Assembly: GCA_910585895.1 (NCBI GenBank)
Contig: CAJUHY010000008.1
Span: forward strand, 14,942-78,941
Origin: an uncultured Lachnospiraceae bacterium
Lineage (GTDB): Bacteria > Bacillota > Clostridia > Lachnospirales > Lachnospiraceae
Length of the DNA: 64,000 nucleotides
Direction: 5' to 3'
This document shows positions 16,590 through 26,582 of this stretch, one piece after another. The notes beneath the pieces were generated by a model. That model was not told where the DNA came from. It saw nothing but the letters and a program-made list of their open reading frames with translations, and did no database searches. How positions within the stretch are numbered: position 1 is the stretch's first letter; every line of letters starts with the position of its first letter. The translations under genes were made by a program, and so were the position numbers.

Positions 16590-17702
16590 CTATTTCCATT
16601 CTACATACGTATATTCTCCTCCGCCCTTCCACTTAACCATCGCAGAAATCCCCCCAGTCTCGCCTTCTATTACTTTGTCCATTCTTGCTCTAATATAATT
16701 ACAGGTTTCCATGTTTTCTTCTATACATAAATAATTTCTTTTCATCTTATGTGCAGTAGCAGCAGTCGTTCCTGAACCCAAAAAACAGTCTAAAACTATA
16801 TCGCCTTCATTGGTGGCAATTTCCAGCACCCTAGATACCAAACTTTCAGGTTTGGGAGTTTCAAATAAATCTTTATTATACACCCTTAATCTTTGCAAAT
16901 GATTCTTGGCATCTTTATTTGTCCCTGCAAACCCTGATAACCATAGTGTTTCAGGAACAATCCCCTTAACTGAACCAGAAATAAATTTCTTAATACGCGG
17001 TACCCCATTTCCATCATTTCCAAACCATATATTTCCTTTTGCAATTTCTCTATTCATACGTTCTTGATTATACACCCAACATCTTCCCTGAGGAGGATTA
17101 TGCCTTTTCCCATTCGGAGCAACTATTTCATAAAATTGTGTGGGAACTGCATGTCCAGCTTGCACATTTGCTGTAACTGACTGCCACGGACCTCTAGGGT
17201 CACCGTCTGGATTAGAATATCTGGCTAAAATCTCACTCGTCATGGGAAGTAAATTCCGTCTTCTTTTAAAAGCCTCTGGATTAGGTGAATATACCAGTAA
17301 ATATTCATGATTATTAGAAAACGTTGTTCTATTTTCTCTAGTATTTCTCTGCTGCCATATTATTGTTGTTATAAACTTATCTCTGCCAAAAATTTCATCA
17401 CATAGGACTTTTAAATAATGCATTTCACCATCATCAATTGATATCCATATACTTCCATCTTCTTTCAATAAGTTTTTCAGCAATTCCAATGTTACTCTCA
17501 TTCTCTCCATCCACTCACTATGAGAAGCATTATCAATATAATAATTATATCTTTCACCATTATTGTATGGCGGATCTATATACACGCAATCTACATGCCT
17601 AGAATACAATTCCTGTATATCTTTTAAAACAATACGATTATCTGCCTGAACAATAGCGTGCACTTGCAATGGATTTTCAGCTAAAAATTGTTCTCTGTCC
17701 AT
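16590..17702 (-). CDS. DNA N6-adenine methyltransferase, beta class (type III Mod-like)
   Basis: A 370-residue SAM-dependent DNA methyltransferase. The order of motifs is catalytic first (YIDPPYNN, about residues 41-48) and SAM-binding late (VLDCFLGSGTTAATA, about 305-320), the beta class. DPPY rather than SPPY favours adenine N6 over cytosine N4. The ribosome site AGAGG overlaps the stop of the upstream methyltransferase, leaving 9 nt between the genes. Third gene of a three-gene unit (nuclease, methyltransferase, methyltransferase). Codon use is AT-rich compared with hflX and galT on either side, a sign of transfer. Two methyltransferases are what an asymmetric target needs, one per strand. 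Confidence 0.88.
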   Translation of the reverse strand: MDREQFLAENPLQVHAIVQADNRIVLKDIQELYSRHVDCVYIDPPYNNGERYNYYIDNASHSEWMERMRVTLELLKNLLKEDGSIWISIDDGEMHYLKVLCDEIFGRDKFITTIIWQQRNTRENRTTFSNNHEYLLVYSPNPEAFKRRRNLLPMTSEILARYSNPDGDPRGPWQSVTANVQAGHAVPTQFYEIVAPNGKRHNPPQGRCWVYNQERMNREIAKGNIWFGNDGNGVPRIKKFISGSVKGIVPETLWLSGFAGTNKDAKNHLQRLRVYNKDLFETPKPESLVSRVLEIATNEGDIVLDCFLGSGTTAATAHKMKRNYLCIEENMETCNYIRARMDKVIEGETGGISAMVKWKGGGEYTYVEWK

Positions 17703-17711
17703 ATTATACCT

Positions 17712-19055
17712 CTAGTTTCTGCACAAAATCAGTATCTCTGCCTCATGATTTGCCTTAAAATTTTTATCAGTGCAATTCAGCTTACTATGAGTAAATTCTC
17801 CAGGAGATATTGTTGACACATCTGAAAAATAGACTTGCGCTTTTTTAATTAATTGCTCTACCGTCTGTAACCTTGGAGTCACAGCCTGCGAGGGATTGAA
17901 TGGTGAATATGAAAGAACAAGCGGCACACCCAGCTCTTTGACCTTCCCAAACATATTATCAAATGCTCTCTCTGCCTGACTTTTTATGCAAAATGGAGAT
18001 TGATGTCTTCCTTCTCTGTATATAGCACGACTAATCCCACCTGTTCCATTTGGAAATGTAGTCGTAACATTAGGGTTATCGCGTAAACATATTGTTTCCA
18101 AGACATGATAATATCTGCTGTAATGATATCTGGTATAAGGAGGATCTGCATAAACCACACTAACATTACTGTCTTTTAATTTTTCTAGTACATTTAAATA
18201 ATCATCACATATTATTTTGTGCTCATGATAATCTTCGCCTGCGTTCAGATAATAATAAAGCCATTTCTCATATATTTCATACACATTTAAGGATCTGTCA
18301 TCTAATATTTTTTTACATAAAGTTGTTTTATATCTTCCATTTCCATCTCTAACTTTCAATGGTTGTGCAAATTGTTTGCCAACAGTATTAACAATCTCAC
18401 TTGCTGTACTCAACAACGCCGCTAAAGTTTTTACCTTAAGCAACCCCTCTCTTTCAAAAACATAATGCTCTATGTTATCCATTTCCAATGCTTGTTCATA
18501 TGAGAAATATAACCCACCATAATATCTTATGATAATGTTGTCAAGAGACTTAATTTCCCCGCTTTTAAGCAATCTTTCTTTAACCAATGTTAATTGACTG
18601 GTAAGCTCCTTTGAACAGTCTACATTATCCTCATTAAAATAAATATAAAGAGAACCTTTTTCAATAATTTCATATAACCCATTAATATCATTTTTCCTTG
18701 CATTAGCAATGCATTTTTTCTCATATGCTACTAATTCATTAAAAATATCCTGTTGCTTAAATCGCAAATCACTTTGTGTTATTTCCTTAATAATCTGCTC
18801 TGCCATAGGCACTTTATCAAGAGAACTCATTGTCGCTTCACATAATACTCCCGAATAATTCTGAATATCAGCAGCTACAACATTTCTAAATGAAGAAAAG
18901 TATTTAGAAACTGTCCCAGAACCAGAAAACAAATCACATATGCAACCATTCGTGTTATCCACACTATCTACTGCCTTTTTTACAGTTTCTAACATCCTTA
19001 ATTTACTGCCTAAATAATGAATTGGTCTATCTAATATATTATTTTCATTATGCAT
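17712..19055 (-). CDS. DNA N6-adenine methyltransferase, D12 (Dam-like) class
   Basis: A 447-residue methyltransferase. HYLGSKLRM (near the N-terminus), CDLFSGSGTVSKYF (SAM motif I) and VVYADPPYTRYHYSRYYH (catalytic motif IV, about residue 300) show the alpha/D12 class. It is longer than a plain Dam enzyme because of an insert of about 150 residues between motif I and motif IV, the expected place of the target-recognition domain. The start ATG at 19055 is one base after the TAA of the nuclease gene, so translation is probably coupled; an upstream in-frame ATG at 19106 would overlap the nuclease. AT-rich like its two partners. Confidence 0.88.
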   Translation of the reverse strand: MHNENNILDRPIHYLGSKLRMLETVKKAVDSVDNTNGCICDLFSGSGTVSKYFSSFRNVVAADIQNYSGVLCEATMSSLDKVPMAEQIIKEITQSDLRFKQQDIFNELVAYEKKCIANARKNDINGLYEIIEKGSLYIYFNEDNVDCSKELTSQLTLVKERLLKSGEIKSLDNIIIRYYGGLYFSYEQALEMDNIEHYVFEREGLLKVKTLAALLSTASEIVNTVGKQFAQPLKVRDGNGRYKTTLCKKILDDRSLNVYEIYEKWLYYYLNAGEDYHEHKIICDDYLNVLEKLKDSNVSVVYADPPYTRYHYSRYYHVLETICLRDNPNVTTTFPNGTGGISRAIYREGRHQSPFCIKSQAERAFDNMFGKVKELGVPLVLSYSPFNPSQAVTPRLQTVEQLIKKAQVYFSDVSTISPGEFTHSKLNCTDKNFKANHEAEILILCRN

Positions 19056-19056
19056 C

Positions 19057-20322
19057 TTAGTCCACATCCAATCTTTTCTGCAAAGCCAGCTGAGGTATTG
19101 CTTCAATTATTTCCCGAAAGATATATCTAATCCTTCTCATTCTATTTGCAGAATAAGGTTTCCTGCTATTCACAATTTCTATACATGCACCATACACTTC
19201 ATCATCGGGCATAATTAATTCATATAGAAAATCTCTTGGTGAAACTTTAACGAAAACTCCCAAAGGTCTTTCTAAACCTTCTGGATAACAAAGCCCTCTT
19301 GCTGCTGCTAATTCAAAACGATAATTATGACTTAGAACAGATACGCTTGGGCGCACTTCTAATTCTCCCAGCTGCCCATCATGATTTATGTTTCTAAGTA
19401 TAATTCTATACATACCGTTTTCACCACACGTTGCACCAAAAAATTCCTCAAAGGTCTCTTTATCAAAATTTACTTGCTGCCAACGACTACCGCTTTTAGG
19501 AATCTCAGCTATCAGTGCCTCTGCTTCCAAAGATATAGTCCAATATGTTAAATCTATATCCAAGTCTTCATCATATACCACCAAATGCACCGGTTCCTTT
19601 GTTTTAATAATTTCTTTATTATCCTTCTCAATTTTTGTATACTTTGATTCCTTAGGCTGTTTCTGAATCAGTTCTAAATATTTACAAAGCCACTCAACCT
19701 CTTCCGAAATCCCTACCTTTTTCTGGAATTCAACTAAACTCTTCATTCTGTGCGTATTCCGACTAGCACGCTCATGTACAATCTCTTCATCCAAATCAAA
19801 TAAGAAAAACTTACTATGCTCAATCCAATCATTCCATTCCCTTTCTATTGCAGCAATCTCTTGCTTATTACATTTTTCAACCGTATAAGCTTCCCTATTC
19901 TGCCGCAGCCCTTTCTGTGTCAAATTACCAGAACCAAGTATCAACACCCCTCCATTTTCATTTGAAAACCAACTATATTTTGGGTGAAATGTTGATCCCT
20001 TTCCTTTATGTATATATGCTTTTACTTTTAAATTACCTTTATACTTCTCCTGCAATTTTATAAGTGTCTTTATAGCATAATTATTGGTAATATCATCCAT
20101 CCCTACAACCAAAAGAAATTTTCCCTCTTTTAGAAACTGTTTAAAATTTTCATCTTCTATAAGAAGTTCAATTCCATCTTTGGAGGCAAATGCATAAGCA
20201 CCCCCACCTTTGATATTTCCCACACACGCAGAAATTAAAGCTTCATGTAAATATTCTGATTTGCTATATGATGGATCTTGTATATAAAAAGCCAATTTGT
20301 TCCCCCCAATCCCTTTCTCCAC
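19057..20322 (-). CDS. PLD-fold restriction endonuclease, BfiI/NgoFVII-like
   Basis: A 421-residue protein with one phospholipase-D-type active-site half: TFHPKYSWF (His-x-Lys, about residues 112-120), then GSGNLTQKGLRQNREA, where the Ser/Asn and Glu complete the HKD-like site. The endonucleases BfiI and NgoFVII have exactly one such motif per chain and work as dimers without metal. The C-terminal half (about 210-421) shows no transport or lipid motif and may be the DNA-recognition part. It is followed at once by two adenine methyltransferases. The start codon is GTG at 20322 with a poor ribosome site; TTG at 20295, behind GGGGGG, is a good alternative. A type IIS restriction enzyme is inferred from fold plus context. 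Confidence 0.75.
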   Translation of the reverse strand: MEKGIGGNKLAFYIQDPSYSKSEYLHEALISACVGNIKGGGAYAFASKDGIELLIEDENFKQFLKEGKFLLVVGMDDITNNYAIKTLIKLQEKYKGNLKVKAYIHKGKGSTFHPKYSWFSNENGGVLILGSGNLTQKGLRQNREAYTVEKCNKQEIAAIEREWNDWIEHSKFFLFDLDEEIVHERASRNTHRMKSLVEFQKKVGISEEVEWLCKYLELIQKQPKESKYTKIEKDNKEIIKTKEPVHLVVYDEDLDIDLTYWTISLEAEALIAEIPKSGSRWQQVNFDKETFEEFFGATCGENGMYRIILRNINHDGQLGELEVRPSVSVLSHNYRFELAAARGLCYPEGLERPLGVFVKVSPRDFLYELIMPDDEVYGACIEIVNSRKPYSANRMRRIRYIFREIIEAIPQLALQKRLDVD

Positions 20323-20429
20323 TCTCCACGTTTTTAATTATAGGTTTATAATTTATTTTACACTGATTCCCAATTAAAGTCAACACGTAACAGAACATAT
20401 GTTTTTAATTCATGTTTTAATATAACAAT

Positions 20430-20448
20430 GGGGCGGAAAATCCGCCCC
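20430..20448 (-). terminator. Hairpin after galT
   Basis: GGGGCGGA (20430-20437), 3-nt loop, TCCGCCCC (20441-20448): a perfect GC-rich stem 30 nt after the galT stop. No strong T-run follows on either strand, so termination efficiency is uncertain. Confidence 0.55.
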
Positions 20449-20479
20449 ACCATAAAACAATCTTTATCATTACCTGCTC

Positions 20480-21979
20480 CTAATTCAGGCTGGCAATAAA
20501 CCTGTCGAATGCCTTCTGCCCTTCTTCGTCCCTCTTATATACTCCGGCATGTTCCAGAACCTTGCTGAAAACCTGAGCTATCTCATCCTGCAGGATACCC
20601 ATGACATCTTCACTTGTCACTACGTCGTACTTGGGCAGGAATTCCTCAACCCAATCCGCATGTTTCTCGATACTTTCATCCGCACGGATGTCCTTGTTAT
20701 TGACAATCGCATCGGCAAGCGTTTCCAGCTCCTGTTTGAGGCGCGCCGGAAGCACTGCAAGCCCCATGACCTCAATGAGACCGATATTCTCCTTCTTAAT
20801 ATGATGAAGCTCTGCGTGCGGATGGTATACGCCCAATGGATGCTCCTCTGTCGTGATGTTGTTGCGCAGCACCAAATCCAACTCGAAATTATCGCCACGT
20901 TTCCGGGCAATCGGTGTAATCGTATTATGGGGCTCCCCATCAGTCTCAGCATAAATAAATGCAGCCTCATCTGTGTAACCACGCCATGCAGCTAAAATCT
21001 TGTCCGCAAGTTCAATCAGCCTGTCACTGTTTGCAGCACAAATACGAATCACAGACATCGGCCATTTGACAATGCCGGCTTTTACATCTTCAAACCCTGC
21101 CACCGTAAATTCACGTTCCACAGGAGCTTTTGCCATCGCAAACTCATAGCTTCCGCCCTGGAAATGGTCATGGCTTAAAATGGAGCCGCCCACAATCGGA
21201 AGATCCGCATTGGAGCCCACGATATAATGGGGAAACTGCTTCACAAAATCAAATAGTTTGCAGAATGTGCCGTGTTCTATTTTCATCGGAATATGCTGGG
21301 AATTAAACACAATACAATGCTCATTGTAATATACATAGGGTGAATACTGAAATCCCCAACGGGTATTCTGGATAGTCACCGGAATAATCCTGTGGTTCTG
21401 CCTTGCCGGATGGTTGATACGTCCGGCATATCCCTCATTTTCCACACAGAGCAGACATTTGGGATACCCGCTCTGCTTGGCATTCTTTGCCGCCGCAATC
21501 GCCTTTGGATCCTTTTCCGGCTTGGAGAGGTTGATAGTAATGTCCATCTGTCCATAAGGCGTCTGCGATTTCCATTTCACATCCTTGGCAATACGGTAAC
21601 GACGGATATAATCGCTGTCTTTGCTCAGTTTATAATAGTAATCTGTCGCCGCTTTCGCGCCTTTCTCCTTATAAATCTGCCAGAATTTACTAATGACTTC
21701 ACTGGGACGCGGCATCAGTTTTGCCATCAGCTTGGTATCAAAAAGGTCGCGGTACACCACGCCGTTTTCTTCTAATACGCCATTCTCATAAGCGTAATCT
21801 AATAATTCTTTCAGTACCGGCTCCAACGCTACGTGCTCATATGTATCCTCCGGCTCCTCATACTCCTCAATCTTCAATGTCTCCAGCAATTGGTTCGTTG
21901 TAAATATTACATCCTCCTGAGAAATCAGCCTGTTCTCCAATCCATAGCACACTAATTTCTTGATTGCTTCGTATATCAT
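20480..21979 (-). CDS. galT: Galactose-1-phosphate uridylyltransferase, type 2
   Basis: GalT swaps UDP from UDP-glucose to galactose-1-phosphate in the Leloir pathway. The 499-residue length and sequence are those of the firmicute type 2 enzyme. The active-site segment GGSILSHDHFQGGSYEFAM holds the nucleophilic His of HDH; CLLCVENEGYAGR and PHAELHHIKKENIGLIEVMG are further family landmarks. GAGGAGG lies just before the ATG. galK lies upstream in the same orientation with a 157-bp spacer made of 50-bp tandem repeats. Expression presumably follows the galK promoter and its operator. Confidence 0.96.
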   Translation of the reverse strand: MIYEAIKKLVCYGLENRLISQEDVIFTTNQLLETLKIEEYEEPEDTYEHVALEPVLKELLDYAYENGVLEENGVVYRDLFDTKLMAKLMPRPSEVISKFWQIYKEKGAKAATDYYYKLSKDSDYIRRYRIAKDVKWKSQTPYGQMDITINLSKPEKDPKAIAAAKNAKQSGYPKCLLCVENEGYAGRINHPARQNHRIIPVTIQNTRWGFQYSPYVYYNEHCIVFNSQHIPMKIEHGTFCKLFDFVKQFPHYIVGSNADLPIVGGSILSHDHFQGGSYEFAMAKAPVEREFTVAGFEDVKAGIVKWPMSVIRICAANSDRLIELADKILAAWRGYTDEAAFIYAETDGEPHNTITPIARKRGDNFELDLVLRNNITTEEHPLGVYHPHAELHHIKKENIGLIEVMGLAVLPARLKQELETLADAIVNNKDIRADESIEKHADWVEEFLPKYDVVTSEDVMGILQDEIAQVFSKVLEHAGVYKRDEEGQKAFDRFIASLN

Positions 21980-21998
21980 TATTTTCCCTCCTCAGGTT

Positions 21999-22098
21999 AT
22001 TTTACTCTATTGGTTCCGCCACAAGACCTCAGGGCTCCTCCCTGCTTCAATTTACTTCCTTATTTCCGACTGGTGACCTAAGGCATCCTCCCTGCTTC
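21999..22098. repeat. Two 50-bp tandem repeats in the galK-galT spacer
   Basis: Units 21999-22048 and 22049-22098 lie directly adjacent and agree at 36 of 50 positions, both ending in TCCTCCCTGCTTC. On the minus strand each carries GGGAGGA, and with the flanks the spacer shows several Shine-Dalgarno-like AGGAGG blocks plus repeated CCTNAGG. GACCTAAGG and CCTTAGGTC can pair across about 25 nt. Confidence 0.65.
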
Positions 22099-22136
22099 GC
22101 CGGGTCCCTCCTTAGGTCATTTGGCCCCTCCTCAGG

Positions 22137-23411
22137 TCATATCTTGATTCCACCAAACGGCCTTACCTTCAGCACATGGCAGGAACCTTCTCCATACACG
22201 CCGTCCAACGATTCACGATATGTATCCACAAAATCATCTGCCACAAACGCCTGAATAGTCCCGGCAAATCCGCCGCCATGCACACGGCTTGTGCCATGTC
22301 CTGCCAAAATGCTGCCACTTACTGCAAGTCCAATGGAAACACTCTGATTCTGCACATCCTTATTGCTATAGATATTCTGCAGGTATTTAAAGGAGGAATC
22401 CCCGGATTCCTTAACGTTCTTCAAAAATCCCTGGAAATTTCCAGCCTGCAGCGCGGCTACCTCCAATTCCACGCGCTTTTCTTCCTCAAAGAAATGCAGT
22501 GCGCGCAAAACTGGTCTGTCACCACACTTCTCACGGATTTTAGCTATATTTTTATAGAAATCTTCTGGATTTACTTCCCGCAGGAATTCCTTGCCAAAGA
22601 AATCCGCAACCTGTTTCATCTCCTGCGGAATCAAGGCGTAATCATCTGTCAAATCTGCATGGGAACCCTTGGTATCTGTAATGCAAAGGCTGTGACGGTA
22701 TACGCTGAAATCCACATCTACCTTTTCCACAATAGGATTCTGTGGGTCTGCGAAATCAATATGAATCAGTCCACCCACAGAACAAGCCATCTGGTCCATC
22801 AGACCACAGGGCTTTCCAAAATATACGTTCTCGGAATACTGTGCCACCTGCGCAATTTCTACCGGACTGATGCCCATATCATTGTACAGACCTGAGAGAA
22901 TTGTCCCTACTAACACTTCAAAAGCGGCAGAGCTGGACATTCCTGCGCCATTCAGTACATCGCTGGTAACAAATGCCTGAAATCCGCCTATTTTATGACC
23001 ATTTTTCTGCAGTCCGTATGCCATGCCGCGTATCAATCCGGCAGAAGTTCCCTCCTCGCCTTTTCTCATTTTTAAATCACTTAAATCTACAGTAATCATA
23101 GGATAACCATCCGATAAAAGCCGAATGATATTTTCCTCTGTCCTGCTCACCACGGCAATCGCATCCAGATTGATGGATGCCGCCAGAACCTCTCCATGCT
23201 GATGGTCTGTATGATTTCCGCCTACCTCGCTCCTGCCCGGCGCACTGTAAATCTCTGCATCCTGCTCCCCATATAACTCCTCAAACTTCTCAATAGCCCG
23301 GCCATAGCGTTCTGTCTGATAAGCAAGAACTCCTGTATCCACATAAATTTCCTGCAGCCGCTCCTGATACCCCTGTGATTTCAACTCCTCTGCCAATATC
23401 TTTGTATTCAT
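22137..23411 (-). CDS. galK: Galactokinase
   Basis: GalK phosphorylates galactose at C1 with ATP, the entry step of the Leloir pathway. The 424-residue GHMP kinase has the galactokinase signature GRSEVGGNHTDHQHG near residue 60, the ATP-binding loop LNGAGMSSSAAFEVL, and the C-terminal GGGFAGTIQAFV. The ATG at 23411 follows GGAGGG; a longer reading to 23459 would overlap the -10 box and is rejected. The promoter at 23458-23484 sits inside a perfect palindromic operator. galT follows. A LacI/GalR-type regulator starts divergently 286 bp away. Confidence 0.97.
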   Translation of the reverse strand: MNTKILAEELKSQGYQERLQEIYVDTGVLAYQTERYGRAIEKFEELYGEQDAEIYSAPGRSEVGGNHTDHQHGEVLAASINLDAIAVVSRTEENIIRLLSDGYPMITVDLSDLKMRKGEEGTSAGLIRGMAYGLQKNGHKIGGFQAFVTSDVLNGAGMSSSAAFEVLVGTILSGLYNDMGISPVEIAQVAQYSENVYFGKPCGLMDQMACSVGGLIHIDFADPQNPIVEKVDVDFSVYRHSLCITDTKGSHADLTDDYALIPQEMKQVADFFGKEFLREVNPEDFYKNIAKIREKCGDRPVLRALHFFEEEKRVELEVAALQAGNFQGFLKNVKESGDSSFKYLQNIYSNKDVQNQSVSIGLAVSGSILAGHGTSRVHGGGFAGTIQAFVADDFVDTYRESLDGVYGEGSCHVLKVRPFGGIKI

Positions 23412-23457
23412 TATAATACCCTCCATCTTCCTCCATTTTCCGTTTACACATACAAAC

Positions 23458-23499
23458 ATTATAAATGTTATTTACTAAATAGTCAATCTATTTAGTAAA
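23458..23499 (-). promoter_or_regulatory. galK promoter embedded in a GalR-type operator
   Basis: On the minus strand, -35 TTGACT (23481-23486), 17-nt spacer, -10 TATAAT (23458-23463). A perfect inverted repeat with 12-nt arms, TTTACTAAATAG (23471-23482) and CTATTTAGTAAA (23488-23499), straddles the -35. The two TTTA(C/G)TAAA centres are 20 bp apart. Repressor binding here would block RNA polymerase. Confidence 0.8.
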
Positions 23500-23581
23500 G
23501 ATTGTGAGGACTTTTCTAAGATTTCAGACGCTTTACATGATTTGTCTCCATTTCTTTAAACTGGCTGAGCTGTTACATTAA

Positions 23582-23599
23582 TTTAGTAAATTTACTAAA
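23582..23599. promoter_or_regulatory. Second palindromic operator upstream of the divergent regulator
   Basis: TTTAGTAAATTTACTAAA is a perfect 18-bp palindrome made of the same two 9-bp elements placed back to back. It lies about 30 bp upstream of a TATACT -10 box (23630-23635) for the regulator gene, so it suits autoregulation. Confidence 0.65.
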
Positions 23600-23676
23600 A
23601 AAAGTGTTTTCTTTTTTCCATTTTTTTGCTATACTTAATTTTGTTTGAATACATAATTCTACAATTTTATCTATGA

Positions 23677-24693
<1,017 letters not shown>

Positions 24694-24705
24694 CTGATAC
24701 TTATA

Positions 24706-24737
24706 AAGTCCTGCCGCAAATTTGGGCAGGACTTTCT
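24706..24737 (+). terminator. Terminator after the galK-side regulator
   Basis: AAGTCCTGCC (24706-24715) pairs perfectly with GGCAGGACTT (24725-24734), followed by TCTGTC. It lies 13 nt after the stop and may also serve the convergent gene ending at 24777. Confidence 0.75.
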
Positions 24738-24776
24738 GTCATTCTATTGAAAATATTCTGTTGTCAACTGATATTA

Positions 24777-26510
24777 TCAGCGGAATGCACTGTATACCCC
24801 GCCGCTTGTCATAGCGCCGCGGCAATCGGAAAGTTCGCTGACGGTCACAAGCTGGTATCCTCTCTGCAGCAGTTCCGGTATAATCACCCTCGAGGCTGCC
24901 GCTGTCTGGCTGTAAAGATCGTGCATCAGGACAATATCGCCATCCCGCACCTTACCCAGGACCGCTGCCTGCGTGGAAGCGGCATTCCGTGTCTTCCAGT
25001 CAAGCGTATCAATAGACCACATAATTACCGGCATACCCACAGCGCTTCTTACTGCCGCATTATGACCGCCTCCAGGCGGACGCATAACAACAGGAGCTAC
25101 CCCTGTCACATTCTGTACCGCGCTGTTCGTTGCGCCAATCTGACTTTGAATCTGAGGAATCCCCACCTTCGTCAGCACTTGATGGCTGTAGGTATGGTTC
25201 CCGATTTCACATCCCATCTGCTGTGCACTGCGCACAGTGTCGGCATAACCGGGAACCCGATTCCCTACCACAAAAAATGTTGCCACACTGTTATGCTTTT
25301 GCAGCACGTCCAGAATTTCCGGCGTATATTGGGAAGGCCCATCATCATAAGTAAGGGCAACCATCGGCCTGCTGGTATCAATTTTTCTTCTCGGCTCGGC
25401 ATTTCCATTGTAATAGCACATGTAGACGCCATCTTTCACCCGGCAGCTTGCCACTTTACCGTTTACCAGAGAATATGTAAATATCTGGCCTGATATTTTC
25501 TTTGTCACAATCCCGTCTGCCATGGCATAAACCAAGCTCCCACGGCAGGTAAGGTACATTCCCGCTTCGCTTACCTTCACGCCGTCAGCGCCAAAATAAT
25601 ACTCTTTGCCGCCGACCACGCGCGCATCGCTCTTCACCAGGATCTTCCTGCCATTGCTATAGTCATAAAATTTCCTGCTGACAGTATCATACAAATGCGT
25701 ACATCTGCCTGAGCCGTTAAAATAATATTTTTTCTTATTGACCTCAAGCCAGATTTTCTTCTGTTTTACCCACTTCTTATGACGGTAGCTGTATTTATAA
25801 TACCTCCATATCCCCTTTGTATTCTGCATTTTTGCGGTAACCCATTTGGATTTGCCGACCTGTATGTATTCTTTGGATGATAATTTATTCCAACCCTTTT
25901 TAGTCACCCGAATTCCATTTTTGCCAAAATAATATATCTTACCATTGTGAAGCTTGCAGATATCTTTCTTCAGCACGCGCATTTTGCCTTTTTCGTACAC
26001 TTTGCACTTTTGGGTTCGGGGATAATATATTATGGTACATTTGCCGCTCCTGTCAAAATAATACCGTTTCCCATCGACATAAATCCAGACAGATTTCTGC
26101 TCTCGCCATTTATTTCCCTTGTAATCATATTTGTAGTATTTCCAGCGTCCTTTACTGTTGTCCATCTTGGCAACCAAATGGCCGCCCTTAGCCATCTGCA
26201 GATAACGTTTGCTGGATATTTTATGCCATCCCTTTTTGGTCACTTTTACACCTTTGTTATTGAAATAGTATAGCTTGCCGTTATCAAGCCTGCAAATTCC
26301 TTTTCTGACAAACTGGCTGCCATCCCCAGGGCTGACAGACTGTGCTTCCTGCCTGTCTACGGAAACCTCTTCTTCCTCTATACTGCTTACTGCCTGTCCC
26401 TCTGCCGCCTGTGTATGCACAACTGCGGTACTGCACAGCAAGGAAATCAGCAGCAGGTATATCACCATTGTCTTGCCAAACTTCCTGAATATCTTTTTTG
26501 TCCCTATCAT
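24777..26510 (-). CDS. Polysaccharide deacetylase (CE4) with N-terminal wall-binding-like repeats
   Basis: A secreted or membrane-anchored carbohydrate esterase of about 577 residues. An N-terminal hydrophobic stretch (MVIYLLLISLLCSTAVV) is a signal peptide or anchor. Residues about 65-360 hold basic, aromatic-rich repeats of the type LDNGKLYYFNNKGVKV and KRYYFDRSGKC, resembling choline-binding/glucan-binding repeats. The C-terminal NodB domain has TYDDGPS (metal Asp), HTYSHQ (metal His), RPPGGG, SIDTLDWKTR and VLMHD, all complete, so it should be active on peptidoglycan or a related glycan. The start is uncertain: ATG 26510 has GGAAGTGG upstream, ATG 26531 and GTG 26561 are alternatives. Convergent with the regulator at 23698. 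Confidence 0.88.
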   Translation of the reverse strand: MIGTKKIFRKFGKTMVIYLLLISLLCSTAVVHTQAAEGQAVSSIEEEEVSVDRQEAQSVSPGDGSQFVRKGICRLDNGKLYYFNNKGVKVTKKGWHKISSKRYLQMAKGGHLVAKMDNSKGRWKYYKYDYKGNKWREQKSVWIYVDGKRYYFDRSGKCTIIYYPRTQKCKVYEKGKMRVLKKDICKLHNGKIYYFGKNGIRVTKKGWNKLSSKEYIQVGKSKWVTAKMQNTKGIWRYYKYSYRHKKWVKQKKIWLEVNKKKYYFNGSGRCTHLYDTVSRKFYDYSNGRKILVKSDARVVGGKEYYFGADGVKVSEAGMYLTCRGSLVYAMADGIVTKKISGQIFTYSLVNGKVASCRVKDGVYMCYYNGNAEPRRKIDTSRPMVALTYDDGPSQYTPEILDVLQKHNSVATFFVVGNRVPGYADTVRSAQQMGCEIGNHTYSHQVLTKVGIPQIQSQIGATNSAVQNVTGVAPVVMRPPGGGHNAAVRSAVGMPVIMWSIDTLDWKTRNAASTQAAVLGKVRDGDIVLMHDLYSQTAAASRVIIPELLQRGYQLVTVSELSDCRGAMTSGGVYSAFR

Positions 26511-26582
26511 AAGCCACTTCCATTCTTTCATATCTCTGTACAAATTATCTTTTACCGACACCCCTTATAATCGCCGCAGATA

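Noticed and set aside
19057..20322. Phospholipase D or cardiolipin synthase
   Set aside because: Only one HKD-like motif, no membrane segment, and the gene is fused in operon with two DNA methyltransferases.
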